Assembly (NCBI GenBank): GCA_012513435.1
Contig: JAAZCE010000019.1
Coordinates: 62,001 to 126,000 of the forward strand
Direction of reading: 5' to 3'
DNA length: 64,000 nucleotides
From: Clostridiales bacterium
Lineage (GTDB): Bacteria > Bacillota > Clostridia > Peptostreptococcales > Anaerovoracaceae
Below, in pieces: positions 55,799 to 62,547 of this stretch (positions within the stretch are counted from its first letter, which is position 1; each line of letters begins with the position of its first letter). Below the pieces are notes generated by a model. That model saw nothing but the letters and a program-made list of their open reading frames with translations, did not search any database and was not told the origin of the DNA. Position numbers and translations under genes: made by a program.

Positions 55799-57187
55799 AT
55801 GACTGAAAGAAACATGAAACTAGCTCTGGAAGAAGCTAAGAGAGTAGTTGGTATGATTGAAGCGGATGAACTTACTGCTGAGCAGAAAAAAGCTATTCAC
55901 GACGATTCGATTGCAAATTTCAATGAGAACGTTAACCCTGGATGGCTCGAGTACAGAAAGTCTGTATCAACAGATGCTGCATTCGTAGAATGGGAAGATG
56001 ATAACGAAGTATTCAAGGACTTAAACGGCACTGAATTCATTGACTGCTTAGGCGGATTTGGTATCTTTGCTTGTGGTCATGGTAACCCTGAAATCAAGAA
56101 GACTGTAATGGCTCAGTTAGACAGATACGCTCTTCACTCCCAGGAACTGGTTGACCCGCTAAGAGGTTATCTTGCTAAGTTATTGGCAATGATTACTCCT
56201 GGAGACCTTCAGTATTCATTCTTCACAAACGGTGGAGCTGAAGCTATCGAAATGGCTCTTAAGCTGGCTAGACTGGCAACAGGCGGCAGATGGTACATCT
56301 CAACTGTTGGCGCATTCCACGGAAAATCCATGGGTGCTATCTCCATGGGCGGCAAGGCTGCTTACAGAGAAGACTATATTCCAATGATTCAGCAGGTACA
56401 GCACGTTGAATATGGTAATGCAGCAGCTACAGAGGCAGCAGTTAAGAACCTGGTAGCCGTAGGCGAAAAGGTTGCAGGAATCATCGTTGAGCCTATTCAG
56501 GGCGAAGGCGGCGTTATAATTCCACCGGATGGATATCTTAAGGACTTAAGAGCAATCGCTGACAAGTATGGCTGCTGCTTAATCTTCGATGAAATCCAGA
56601 CTGGTATGGGACGTACAGGCACAATGTGGAGAGCTGATTACGAAGGAGTTACCCCTGATATCATGACTTATGGTAAGGCAACAAGCGGCGGCTTGGTACC
56701 TATCACAGGTATCATCGCAAGACCTTGGACTTATGAGAAGTCAGGCGTAGGCACAGGCACTGAATGCAAGATGTTTGATAATCCATGGATTTTAGGTTCA
56801 CCGACATTCGGCGGCAACCCTATGGCTTGTGCAGCATTTATCTCAACTATCAGATATATGCTGGAAAATGATATTCCTGGAATGTCAAAGGCGAAGGGCG
56901 AATACTACATGAAGGGCTTAAAGAAGCTGCAGGAAAAATACCCTACAGTTCTTACTACATTCAGAGGTTCCGGAATGCTTATCTGCATGGAATTCCCTGA
57001 AGCAGAAGTTGGATATGAAGTAACTAAGGGCTTATTCTCAAGAAAGGTTATGACTGCCGGAACATTAGTAAATGCTAAGACAGTTAGAATCGAGCCACCT
57101 ATTACTCAGAGCTATGAAACTATCGATAAGGTACTGGAAGCATTAGATGGAGCAATTGCTGATGCTAAGAAGGCATTCAATCTGTAG
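55799..57187 (+). CDS. patA: Putrescine aminotransferase
   Basis: The 462-aa fold-type I PLP aminotransferase matches Escherichia coli YgjG closely in organisation: NPGWLEYRKSV near residue 42, FIDCLGGFGIFACGHGNPE, LHSQELVDPLRGYLAK, GAFHGKSMGA, EPIQGEGGVIIPPDGYL, FDEIQTGMGRTG and the PLP lysine in TYGKATSGG. It converts putrescine and an oxo acid to 4-aminobutanal, the first step of putrescine fermentation. Codon use is biased toward highly expressed codons. GGGAGG precedes the ATG. It is monocistronic, ending in a strong terminator. Confidence 0.93.
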   Translation: MTERNMKLALEEAKRVVGMIEADELTAEQKKAIHDDSIANFNENVNPGWLEYRKSVSTDAAFVEWEDDNEVFKDLNGTEFIDCLGGFGIFACGHGNPEIKKTVMAQLDRYALHSQELVDPLRGYLAKLLAMITPGDLQYSFFTNGGAEAIEMALKLARLATGGRWYISTVGAFHGKSMGAISMGGKAAYREDYIPMIQQVQHVEYGNAAATEAAVKNLVAVGEKVAGIIVEPIQGEGGVIIPPDGYLKDLRAIADKYGCCLIFDEIQTGMGRTGTMWRADYEGVTPDIMTYGKATSGGLVPITGIIARPWTYEKSGVGTGTECKMFDNPWILGSPTFGGNPMACAAFISTIRYMLENDIPGMSKAKGEYYMKGLKKLQEKYPTVLTTFRGSGMLICMEFPEAEVGYEVTKGLFSRKVMTAGTLVNAKTVRIEPPITQSYETIDKVLEALDGAIADAKKAFNL

Positions 57188-57247
57188 TTCATACATAATA
57201 AGACAGACACGAATATCGGTGTAATATTCATCTAAATACCCGCAAAG

Positions 57248-57270
57248 CCCCGCCATTTCGGCGGGGTTTT
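57248..57270 (+). terminator. Terminator after patA
   Basis: CCCCGCC (57248-57254) and GGCGGGG (57260-57266) flank ATTTC, followed by TTTT. Confidence 0.88.
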
Positions 57271-57296
57271 GCATTTCTCAAAAATTATGCTATACT
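57269..57296 (+). promoter_or_regulatory. Promoter for scpAB
   Basis: TTGCAT (57269-57274), a 16-bp spacer and TATACT (57291-57296). The -35 overlaps the T-run of the patA terminator. Confidence 0.55.
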
Positions 57297-57318
57297 TATG
57301 TAGCTTGGAGGGCATAAG

Positions 57319-58077
57319 ATGAGCTATAGAGTAAAATTAAACGTGTTTGAGGGTCCCTTTGACCTTTTGGTATACCTCATTGAGCACGCACAGATGAGTA
57401 TATATGATATTAAGATTTCTGAAATCACGGGGCAGTATATGGCATATGTAGAGGATATGCAAAAGTCTGACGTAAACCTTTCCTCTGATTTTATGGTGCT
57501 TGCGGCAGCTCTGCTGGAAATTAAATCGAAGATGCTTCTTCCAAGGGCGGTTTCAGAGGATGGAACGCAGGAGCTTTATGAAGATCCAAGGACCGAGCTG
57601 GTAGAGAGACTTTTGGAATATAAGAAATTCAAGACCATATCCGAGATGCTGGAAGACAATTTTGATGAAGAATCTATGAGACTTGCCAAGCCTCAAGAGG
57701 ACTTGACAGAGTATACTAAAGAAGCCGATGAGTATCTAAGCCTTGATATAGATAAATTCGTAGTTGCCTTTGAACAGTTTCTTGAAAAGAAAAAGAAGCT
57801 GGAGCAGATAAGAGAGCATCATATAAGAACGGAAAAACAGAGGATAACCACTGAATTACGAATGAAGGGCATTAGGAGCTTTTTTCAAGAACAGAAAGTA
57901 CGGGAAGCTGATTTCACAGAGCTTGTCGAGAAAAAGCAGGACAGATATGATGTGGCCGTAACCTTTTCATCCGTATTGGAAATGATGAAGGAAAGGCGTC
58001 TGGACGCAGAGCAGAAATACGTTTTCGGGAATATAAGGGTAAAGGCTACCGAGTTGTTATTTGAGAAGGAGATATAA
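57319..58077 (+). CDS. scpA: Segregation and condensation protein A
   Basis: The 252-aa kleisin bridges the SMC heads. VFEGPFDLLVYLIEHAQMSIYDIKI is the N-terminal ScpA signature, and the C-terminal winged-helix region includes VTFSSVLEMMKERRL. It works with ScpB and SMC in chromosome segregation. GGAGGG precedes the ATG, and the gene abuts scpB directly. Confidence 0.95.
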   Translation: MSYRVKLNVFEGPFDLLVYLIEHAQMSIYDIKISEITGQYMAYVEDMQKSDVNLSSDFMVLAAALLEIKSKMLLPRAVSEDGTQELYEDPRTELVERLLEYKKFKTISEMLEDNFDEESMRLAKPQEDLTEYTKEADEYLSLDIDKFVVAFEQFLEKKKKLEQIREHHIRTEKQRITTELRMKGIRSFFQEQKVREADFTELVEKKQDRYDVAVTFSSVLEMMKERRLDAEQKYVFGNIRVKATELLFEKEI

Positions 58078-58078
58078 G

Positions 58079-58681
58079 ATGGCCGGCAAAAAGACAATTA
58101 AATCAGCAATAGAATCTATGATGTTCGTCTGGGGAGAGCCGCTGGACATAAAAGAAGTTGCTGAAATCTTCAATGTGGACAAAAAGGAAATATACGGTTA
58201 TTTCAAAGAGCTTCAGGATGAGTACGAGCAGGAAGGCAGGGGCATCATAATAAAGGAAGTCAACAAGAGCTTTCAGTTCGTTACCCGAAAAGAAAACATA
58301 GACTACATAGAAAGACTTTGTACTCCTGTTAAGCACAAGAGACTGTCCCAATCAGCTCTGGAGGTTCTTGCCATAGTAGCGTACAGACAGCCGGTCACAA
58401 AGGGCGAAATTGAGGCCGTAAGAGGAATTAGGTGCGACAGAGTTATTGAAGGATTGGCTAAGAAAAATCTTATAGCTCCAATAGGCAGGTCTGATGCCGT
58501 AGGCAGGCCCATTCTATATGGAACCACCGACGAATTCCTGAATCAGTTCGGATTTGAGACCCTCAAGGAGCTGCCTAGCATAGACGACATCGAAGGCGTG
58601 CTTGCAGAGACCGAGAATATTCCAGATGTAGACGCACTTTACATGCAGCAAATAGCCATTGATTTGACAGAAAAGAAATAA
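58079..58681 (+). CDS. scpB: Segregation and condensation protein B
   Basis: The 200-aa double winged-helix protein binds ScpA. AIESMMFVWGEPLDIKEVA and QSALEVLAIVAYRQPVTKGEIE are family motifs. ATG at 58079 has AAGGAG at 58066-58071, inside the end of scpA; an in-frame TTG at 58061 is rejected. A hairpin follows the gene. Confidence 0.95.
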   Translation: MAGKKTIKSAIESMMFVWGEPLDIKEVAEIFNVDKKEIYGYFKELQDEYEQEGRGIIIKEVNKSFQFVTRKENIDYIERLCTPVKHKRLSQSALEVLAIVAYRQPVTKGEIEAVRGIRCDRVIEGLAKKNLIAPIGRSDAVGRPILYGTTDEFLNQFGFETLKELPSIDDIEGVLAETENIPDVDALYMQQIAIDLTEKK

Positions 58682-58705
58682 AAGAAGCTCTCTTTTGAAT
58701 AAGAC

Positions 58706-58744
58706 AATCCCCTGGTCACATAGATTGACAAAGGGGATTTTTTT
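58706..58744 (+). terminator. Hairpin with T-run directly before the carboxypeptidase start codon
   Basis: AATCCCC (58706-58712) pairs with GGGGATT (58733-58739), followed by T residues up to the ATG at 58745. It looks like a scpB terminator, but AAGGGG in its 3' arm is also the only candidate ribosome site for the next gene. Confidence 0.6.
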
Positions 58745-59590
58745 ATGAGAAAAAAAGGAAAACTGACTTTTATATTATTGGTATGCCTGATAATCGCCAC
58801 TGGATTTTACCTTTACATTCAAAAGCACGGTGTAGTGAAAACCGCAGGCGAGAGCATCCAAATATCAGCGGGGCAAGCAATTCTTACGGACGGAAAAACG
58901 GGCAGAGTAATATATGAAAGACATGCAGATGAGAAGGCCTACCCGGCTAGCACCACTAAAATTATGACCGCGCTTATAACCATAGAAACCTTGGAAAAGT
59001 ATGATAGTCCTATGGAGCAAAAGGTAAGGGTTCCGGCTGAAGCAGCTGGAGTCGAAGGCTCATCCATTTACTTAGCCCAAGAGGAGGAGATTTCCATAGA
59101 GGACCTACTTTACGGACTTATGCTGGTGTCGGGAAATGATACAGCTACGGCGCTAGCTTGCATTATAGGCGGCGATGAAAAAACCTTTGTAGGAATGATG
59201 AACGACAGAGCAGAGGCTCTTGGTTGCACAGGAACGAATTTTACCAACTCAAGCGGACTCTTCGATGAGAACCACTATACCACAGCAAGAGATATGGCAA
59301 AGATAAGCCGAGAGGCCATGAAGAACAAGATTTTCAGGCGTATTGTAGGAACCAGGGACTGGCAGGCCTGCAGGGAGGAGAGCCAGTACAATTCTTTTCA
59401 CAATAAAAATAAAACGGTACATGAATTTGAAGGAGGAAATGGAGTTAAAATAGGATATACCGAAAGCTCCGGCAGAACTCTTGTGGCATCGGCCAAGAGA
59501 GGGAAAAGAACCATGATATGCGTTGTCATGAGCGCTCCAGACTGGTTTAATGATGCATACAGGCTTATGGAATTAGGCTTCAAAAAGTGA
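58745..59590 (+). CDS. D-alanyl-D-alanine carboxypeptidase
   Basis: The 281-aa S11 serine peptidase trims peptidoglycan cross-bridges. An N-terminal membrane helix (about 7-25) precedes the domain. The catalytic Ser-Lys is in ASTTKIMTAL, and SGND is the second motif. The third motif is KIGYTESSG rather than the usual KTG. No C-terminal amphipathic anchor domain is present. The start codon lies immediately after a terminator-like hairpin, so expression may be conditional. Confidence 0.88.
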   Translation: MRKKGKLTFILLVCLIIATGFYLYIQKHGVVKTAGESIQISAGQAILTDGKTGRVIYERHADEKAYPASTTKIMTALITIETLEKYDSPMEQKVRVPAEAAGVEGSSIYLAQEEEISIEDLLYGLMLVSGNDTATALACIIGGDEKTFVGMMNDRAEALGCTGTNFTNSSGLFDENHYTTARDMAKISREAMKNKIFRRIVGTRDWQACREESQYNSFHNKNKTVHEFEGGNGVKIGYTESSGRTLVASAKRGKRTMICVVMSAPDWFNDAYRLMELGFKK

Positions 59591-59606
59591 AGTATAGGAG
59601 GAAGAC

Positions 59607-60560
59607 ATGACTTGTATCAACGAATTTTGTGCAGATATAGGCACGGTTAACTGCCCGTGCCCTTTGGCTGAGACAGGAGACTGTCTAGTGTGCAGCAGAC
59701 TTGCTGGGAAGAGTGAATGTGACTGCAACTGGTCGGGAGTGTGCGTTTTTAACGAGTACATGCAGAACGATAAAGTAATCAGGAGCATTCGGGAAGAAAA
59801 GAGCGGAAAAATCATTAAGAAAATCCGATATAGCCGCGATTTGATTGTCATAGTAATTCAGGTTGGTAAGGGCTTTGCATTGGAAGCGTCTACACCGGGG
59901 AGCTTTGTGTTTTTAAACAGTAAAGAAAAAAGGAGTTTTTACAATGTGCCTATATCTGTCATGAGGGCAGATATCGAAAGAGGGACAATATATATAGCCC
60001 TTAAAGAAATTTCGGCAAAGACAAAGGTAATCGCTGATGCAGAGGAAAACATCAGGATAAAAGGGATATACAGAAACGGCTTTTTGGGGCAGGGCCTTAT
60101 GGGCCTGGAGGAAGATATTAAGATAGGGGGACGCTGGCTCATTATCACCAAGGGCGTTGGTTTTGCACCTGTAGTTAACCTGATGGACAATTGCGGAGCG
60201 GCAGTGATGGTGGACATAATCATAGATACGGATAAGATAAATCAGGAAATAGTTATGGATTATCTGAACAGTCCCGGGGCAGGCGGAAAGAAGGCTGACA
60301 CTTTGACTTTTGAATCCCTCCAAGAGATTGTTTCCAAAGAGAAGCTGCCACATGAGCCGGAGAGCTATGATAAAATCATGGTTTTTGCTTCGGACTACTA
60401 CATTGAAGAAATAAGGCGTATCCTTGAAATTCCCAAGTCCAAGCTGGTGTTTTGCAATAACTTCAGAATGTGCTGCGGAGAAGGCATATGCGGCGCCTGC
60501 AGCATAGTAGATGAAGAAGGCAATGTGAGAAAAATGTGCAAGTGCAGAAATTTAATTTAA
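59607..60560 (+). CDS. PyrK-like ferredoxin-reductase-family flavoprotein with Cys-rich N-terminus
   Basis: The 317-aa protein has an FAD/NAD-binding core of the ferredoxin reductase type (segments TPGSFVFLN and GGRWLIITKGVGFAPVVNLM). A C-terminal 2Fe-2S loop has CCGEGICGACS and CKC. The first 50 residues have eight Cys in CPCPLAETGDCLVCSRLAGK and CDCNWSGVC, suggesting an extra metal site. PyrK subunits normally sit beside pyrD; here no pyrD is adjacent, so the electron partner is unknown. It starts 16 bp after the carboxypeptidase gene with AGGAGGAAG upstream. Confidence 0.8.
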   Translation: MTCINEFCADIGTVNCPCPLAETGDCLVCSRLAGKSECDCNWSGVCVFNEYMQNDKVIRSIREEKSGKIIKKIRYSRDLIVIVIQVGKGFALEASTPGSFVFLNSKEKRSFYNVPISVMRADIERGTIYIALKEISAKTKVIADAEENIRIKGIYRNGFLGQGLMGLEEDIKIGGRWLIITKGVGFAPVVNLMDNCGAAVMVDIIIDTDKINQEIVMDYLNSPGAGGKKADTLTFESLQEIVSKEKLPHEPESYDKIMVFASDYYIEEIRRILEIPKSKLVFCNNFRMCCGEGICGACSIVDEEGNVRKMCKCRNLI

Positions 60561-60593
60561 AAAAGAAAAAAACGACGGGTCGTTGGCCCGTCG
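60561..60593 (-). terminator. Minus-strand terminator for the small gene
   Basis: CGACGGG (60573-60579) pairs with CCCGTCG (60587-60593). On the minus strand it is followed by GTTTTTTTCTTTT, while the plus strand has no T-run, so it serves the reverse-strand gene. Confidence 0.85.
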
Positions 60594-60643
60594 AAAAAAT
60601 ATTTGGTTGAATATTTGTTTTGTTTAGCATGTTTGAGCAGTTA

Positions 60644-60751
60644 CTATAAATTTCCGCTGTAGACTACATGGTCTATAAGCTTGGCACATTCTTTAATGCC
60701 CTCTGTAATAGATGATAACTTGCTAGTAACTGATTTTGTAGCAGCTTTCAT
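60644..60751 (-). CDS. Small uncharacterised peptide gene, 35 aa
   Basis: ATG (60751-60749) opens 35 codons ending in TAG, reading MKAATKSVTSKLSSI, then TEGIKECAK and ending HVVYSGNL. AGAGGGA precedes the ATG. It has a matching promoter at 60805-60833 and a strong terminator at 60561-60593 on the same strand, so it looks like a real monocistronic transcript. Hydrophobic residues at 8, 12, 15, 19, 26 and 29-30 fall on one face of a helix, giving an amphipathic peptide; one Cys at 22. I do not recognise the family. It could be a signalling or membrane-active peptide, but no processing partner is nearby. Confidence 0.55.
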   Translation of the reverse strand: MKAATKSVTSKLSSITEGIKECAKLIDHVVYSGNL

Positions 60752-60804
60752 TGTATCCCTCTTTTCTTTTCATGTTTATATGCTGCATGTTTGCTTACAA
60801 GTAT

Positions 60805-60833
60805 AGTTTAGTACATAATTTGCGGTATTTCAA
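60805..60833 (-). promoter_or_regulatory. Promoter of the 35-codon gene
   Basis: On the minus strand TTGAAA (60833-60828), a 17-bp spacer and TAAACT (60810-60805). Start near 60798 gives a leader of about 47 nt. Confidence 0.55.
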
Positions 60834-60972
60834 GGGTAAAATCGGTACTAGTTTGCTGTCTTTGCTGGTTCTGTTCAAATTTTGCATTTTTTAACACTAT
60901 AATATGACTGTGTGACTTGGATGATATTGAGGTTTCAGAAGGGCCAAAAAAGAAAGAAAACAATCTTTCTTA

Positions 60973-60983
60973 TGACTTAGTCA
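60973..60983. promoter_or_regulatory. Palindrome upstream of the NifX-like/Crp operon
   Basis: TGACTTAGTCA is a perfect 11-bp palindrome (with A upstream and CAT downstream). It is centred about 51 bp before the predicted start site. The Crp/Fnr regulator encoded in the same operon is a possible ligand. Confidence 0.45.
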
Positions 60984-61016
60984 CATATACCCCACAGTAA
61001 AAGTGGTATAATATTT

Positions 61017-61022
61017 ACATAT
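61017..61022 (+). promoter_or_regulatory. -10 element without a recognisable -35
   Basis: A perfect TATAAT lies 28 bp before the NifX-like ATG. No TTGACA-like box is found at 16-18 bp, which fits an activator-dependent promoter using the palindrome upstream. Confidence 0.5.
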
Positions 61023-61049
61023 TATCGGTAATTCAGGGAGGTACTAATT

Positions 61050-61436
61050 ATGAAGCTTGCGGTTACTTATGAAAACGGAAACGTATTTCAACATTTTGGA
61101 CATACCGAAATGTTTCAGGTTTATGAAATTGAGGATGAAAAAATAGTAAGGAAAGCTCTTCTCGGCTCCGGCGGAAGCGGCCATGGAGCTCTCGCAGAGC
61201 TTTTGCTGAAGAATGGTGTAAACGTGCTTATATGCGGGGGCATTGGCGGAGGAGCTAAGGTTGCTCTCAGAGAAGCCAATGTACAGGTGTACGGTGGTGT
61301 GACAGGTAATGTTGACGAAGCCGTTAAAGCATTCATAGACGGAGAGCTTCAGTACGATCCTGATGTGGTATGCACGCATCACGAGGGAGATGACCACGAT
61401 TGCGGCAACCACAATCATTCCTGCAGGCATGAATAG
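61050..61436 (+). CDS. NifX/NifB-type dinitrogenase iron-molybdenum cofactor-binding family protein
   Basis: The 128-aa protein begins MKLAVTYENGNVFQHFGHTE, with FQVYEIEDEKIV, GHGALAELLLKNGVNVLICGGIGGGAK and VYGGVTGNVDEAVKAFIDG, the core of the NifX-like fold. The C-terminus is His/Asp/Cys rich (HHEGDDHDCGNHNHSC) and probably binds metal. Members outside nitrogen fixers are common in anaerobes and have no known substrate. GGGAGG precedes the ATG. It overlaps the regulator gene by 8 bp. Confidence 0.88.
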   Translation: MKLAVTYENGNVFQHFGHTEMFQVYEIEDEKIVRKALLGSGGSGHGALAELLLKNGVNVLICGGIGGGAKVALREANVQVYGGVTGNVDEAVKAFIDGELQYDPDVVCTHHEGDDHDCGNHNHSCRHE

Positions 61437-62091
61437 GTATTTAGAGAAACTACCCTATTGGGAACATCTCAACGACGAAGAGCGGCTTATGGTTGGGGAA
61501 AATTCTGTTTTGACTCACTATGATAAAGGAACCTATATACACGGCGGCAGCAATGATTGCCTTGGTATGATATTGGTAATCAGTGGTGAGGTCAGAACTT
61601 ACCTTATGTCTGAGGAGGGCAGAGAGATAACCCTATTTCGCCTTTATGAAGCAGACCCGTGTGTGCTTTCCGCATCATGTGTAATAACGGAAATTACCTT
61701 TGATACCCATATGGTTGCAGAAAGAGATTGTGATATTCTCGTAGTAAATACGGGAGCCTTTGCAGCACTTACAGAGAAAAACATCTACGTTAAGTGCTTC
61801 ATGTACGAGCTTGCTACGGAAAGATTTTCTGCTGTTATGTGGTCAATGCAGCAAATCCTTTTCATGGGCATGGATAGACGTCTAGCTACATTTTTAATCG
61901 GGGAGCTAGACAGAACGGGAATTCCTGAAATCCGAATGACCCACGAGCAGATAGCTCAACATATAAGCTCAGCCAGAGAGGTAGTTGCAAGGATGGTGAA
62001 GCGGTTTGCAGCAGAAGGTTTGGTGGAGGTAAGTCGGGGAACCATTAAAATTAAAAATGAGGAGAGACTCAGAAAATTCTCAGTAATATGA
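61429..62091 (+). CDS. Crp/Fnr-family transcriptional regulator
   Basis: The 220-aa protein has a cyclic-nucleotide-type beta-roll sensor (about 15-130) and a C-terminal helix-turn-helix (TRMTHEQIAQHISSAREVVARM-like stretch, residues about 165-190). There is no N-terminal Fnr-type Cys cluster, so a ligand other than oxygen through 4Fe-4S is expected. The ATG at 61429 overlaps the NifX-like stop by 8 bp and has a weak ribosome site, so translation is coupled. A 15-bp terminator follows at once. Confidence 0.9.
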   Translation: MNRYLEKLPYWEHLNDEERLMVGENSVLTHYDKGTYIHGGSNDCLGMILVISGEVRTYLMSEEGREITLFRLYEADPCVLSASCVITEITFDTHMVAERDCDILVVNTGAFAALTEKNIYVKCFMYELATERFSAVMWSMQQILFMGMDRRLATFLIGELDRTGIPEIRMTHEQIAQHISSAREVVARMVKRFAAEGLVEVSRGTIKIKNEERLRKFSVI

Positions 62092-62092
62092 T

Positions 62093-62132
62093 AAATCCAG
62101 GCCATCGTTATTAAGCGATGGCCTGGATTTTT
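62093..62132 (+). terminator. Terminator after the Crp/Fnr gene
   Basis: A perfect 15-bp stem, AAATCCAGGCCATCG (62093-62107) with CGATGGCCTGGATTT (62116-62130), is followed by T residues. Confidence 0.93.
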
Positions 62133-62185
62133 GTAAAAATCTTATAGAATGTAACTGGGTCACGGTAAAAGGCTGGGAGATAACA

Positions 62186-62191
62186 TATAAT
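62186..62191 (+). promoter_or_regulatory. -10 element before the rhodanese gene
   Basis: TATAAT lies 30 bp upstream of the start codon. A matching -35 is not clear, so activation by a regulator such as the adjacent Crp/Fnr protein is possible. Confidence 0.4.
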
Positions 62192-62221
62192 AAGCTAAAA
62201 TAAAGCAGGAGGACAAAGGTT

Positions 62222-62542
62222 ATGAGCTTATGGGACTTATTAAAGGGAAGAGACATAAATTCTGGACTTGAAGAATATAGAGCAAGAGATAACGCAGTTT
62301 TAATTGACGTGAGGAGCCAAGAAGAATATTCACAGGGACGCATTCCTCAAAGCATAAACGTACCTGTTCAGAATATGGGCATAATAAGGAAAAAGGTAAA
62401 GGAAAAAGATACGCCTATTTACACCTATTGTTTAAGTGGTGCAAGAAGCGGACAGGCAGTGTCATATTTAAAGAGTATGGGATACAGCGATGTCAATAAT
62501 ATTGGCGGTATCAACAGATATAAGGGAGAAATTGAGAGGTGA
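62222..62542 (+). CDS. Single-domain rhodanese-like sulfurtransferase
   Basis: The 106-aa rhodanese domain has the active-site Cys in YTYCLSGARSGQA and the VLIDVRSQEEYSQGRIPQSINVP opening typical of the family. It transfers sulfane sulfur. GGAGGACA precedes the ATG, and it is followed 5 bp later by the disulfide reductase gene, so the two are one operon. Confidence 0.93.
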   Translation: MSLWDLLKGRDINSGLEEYRARDNAVLIDVRSQEEYSQGRIPQSINVPVQNMGIIRKKVKEKDTPIYTYCLSGARSGQAVSYLKSMGYSDVNNIGGINRYKGEIER

Positions 62543-62547
62543 ATAGT

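Larger units (their letters stand above)
60834..61049. other. Non-coding stretch upstream of the NifX-like gene
   Basis: About 215 bp with no supported gene. It holds a TATAAT at 60896-60901 with a possible TTCAAA 18 bp upstream, a short AAAGAAAG/CTTTCTT hairpin near 60950-60972, and the dyad and -10 listed next. Confidence 0.5.
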
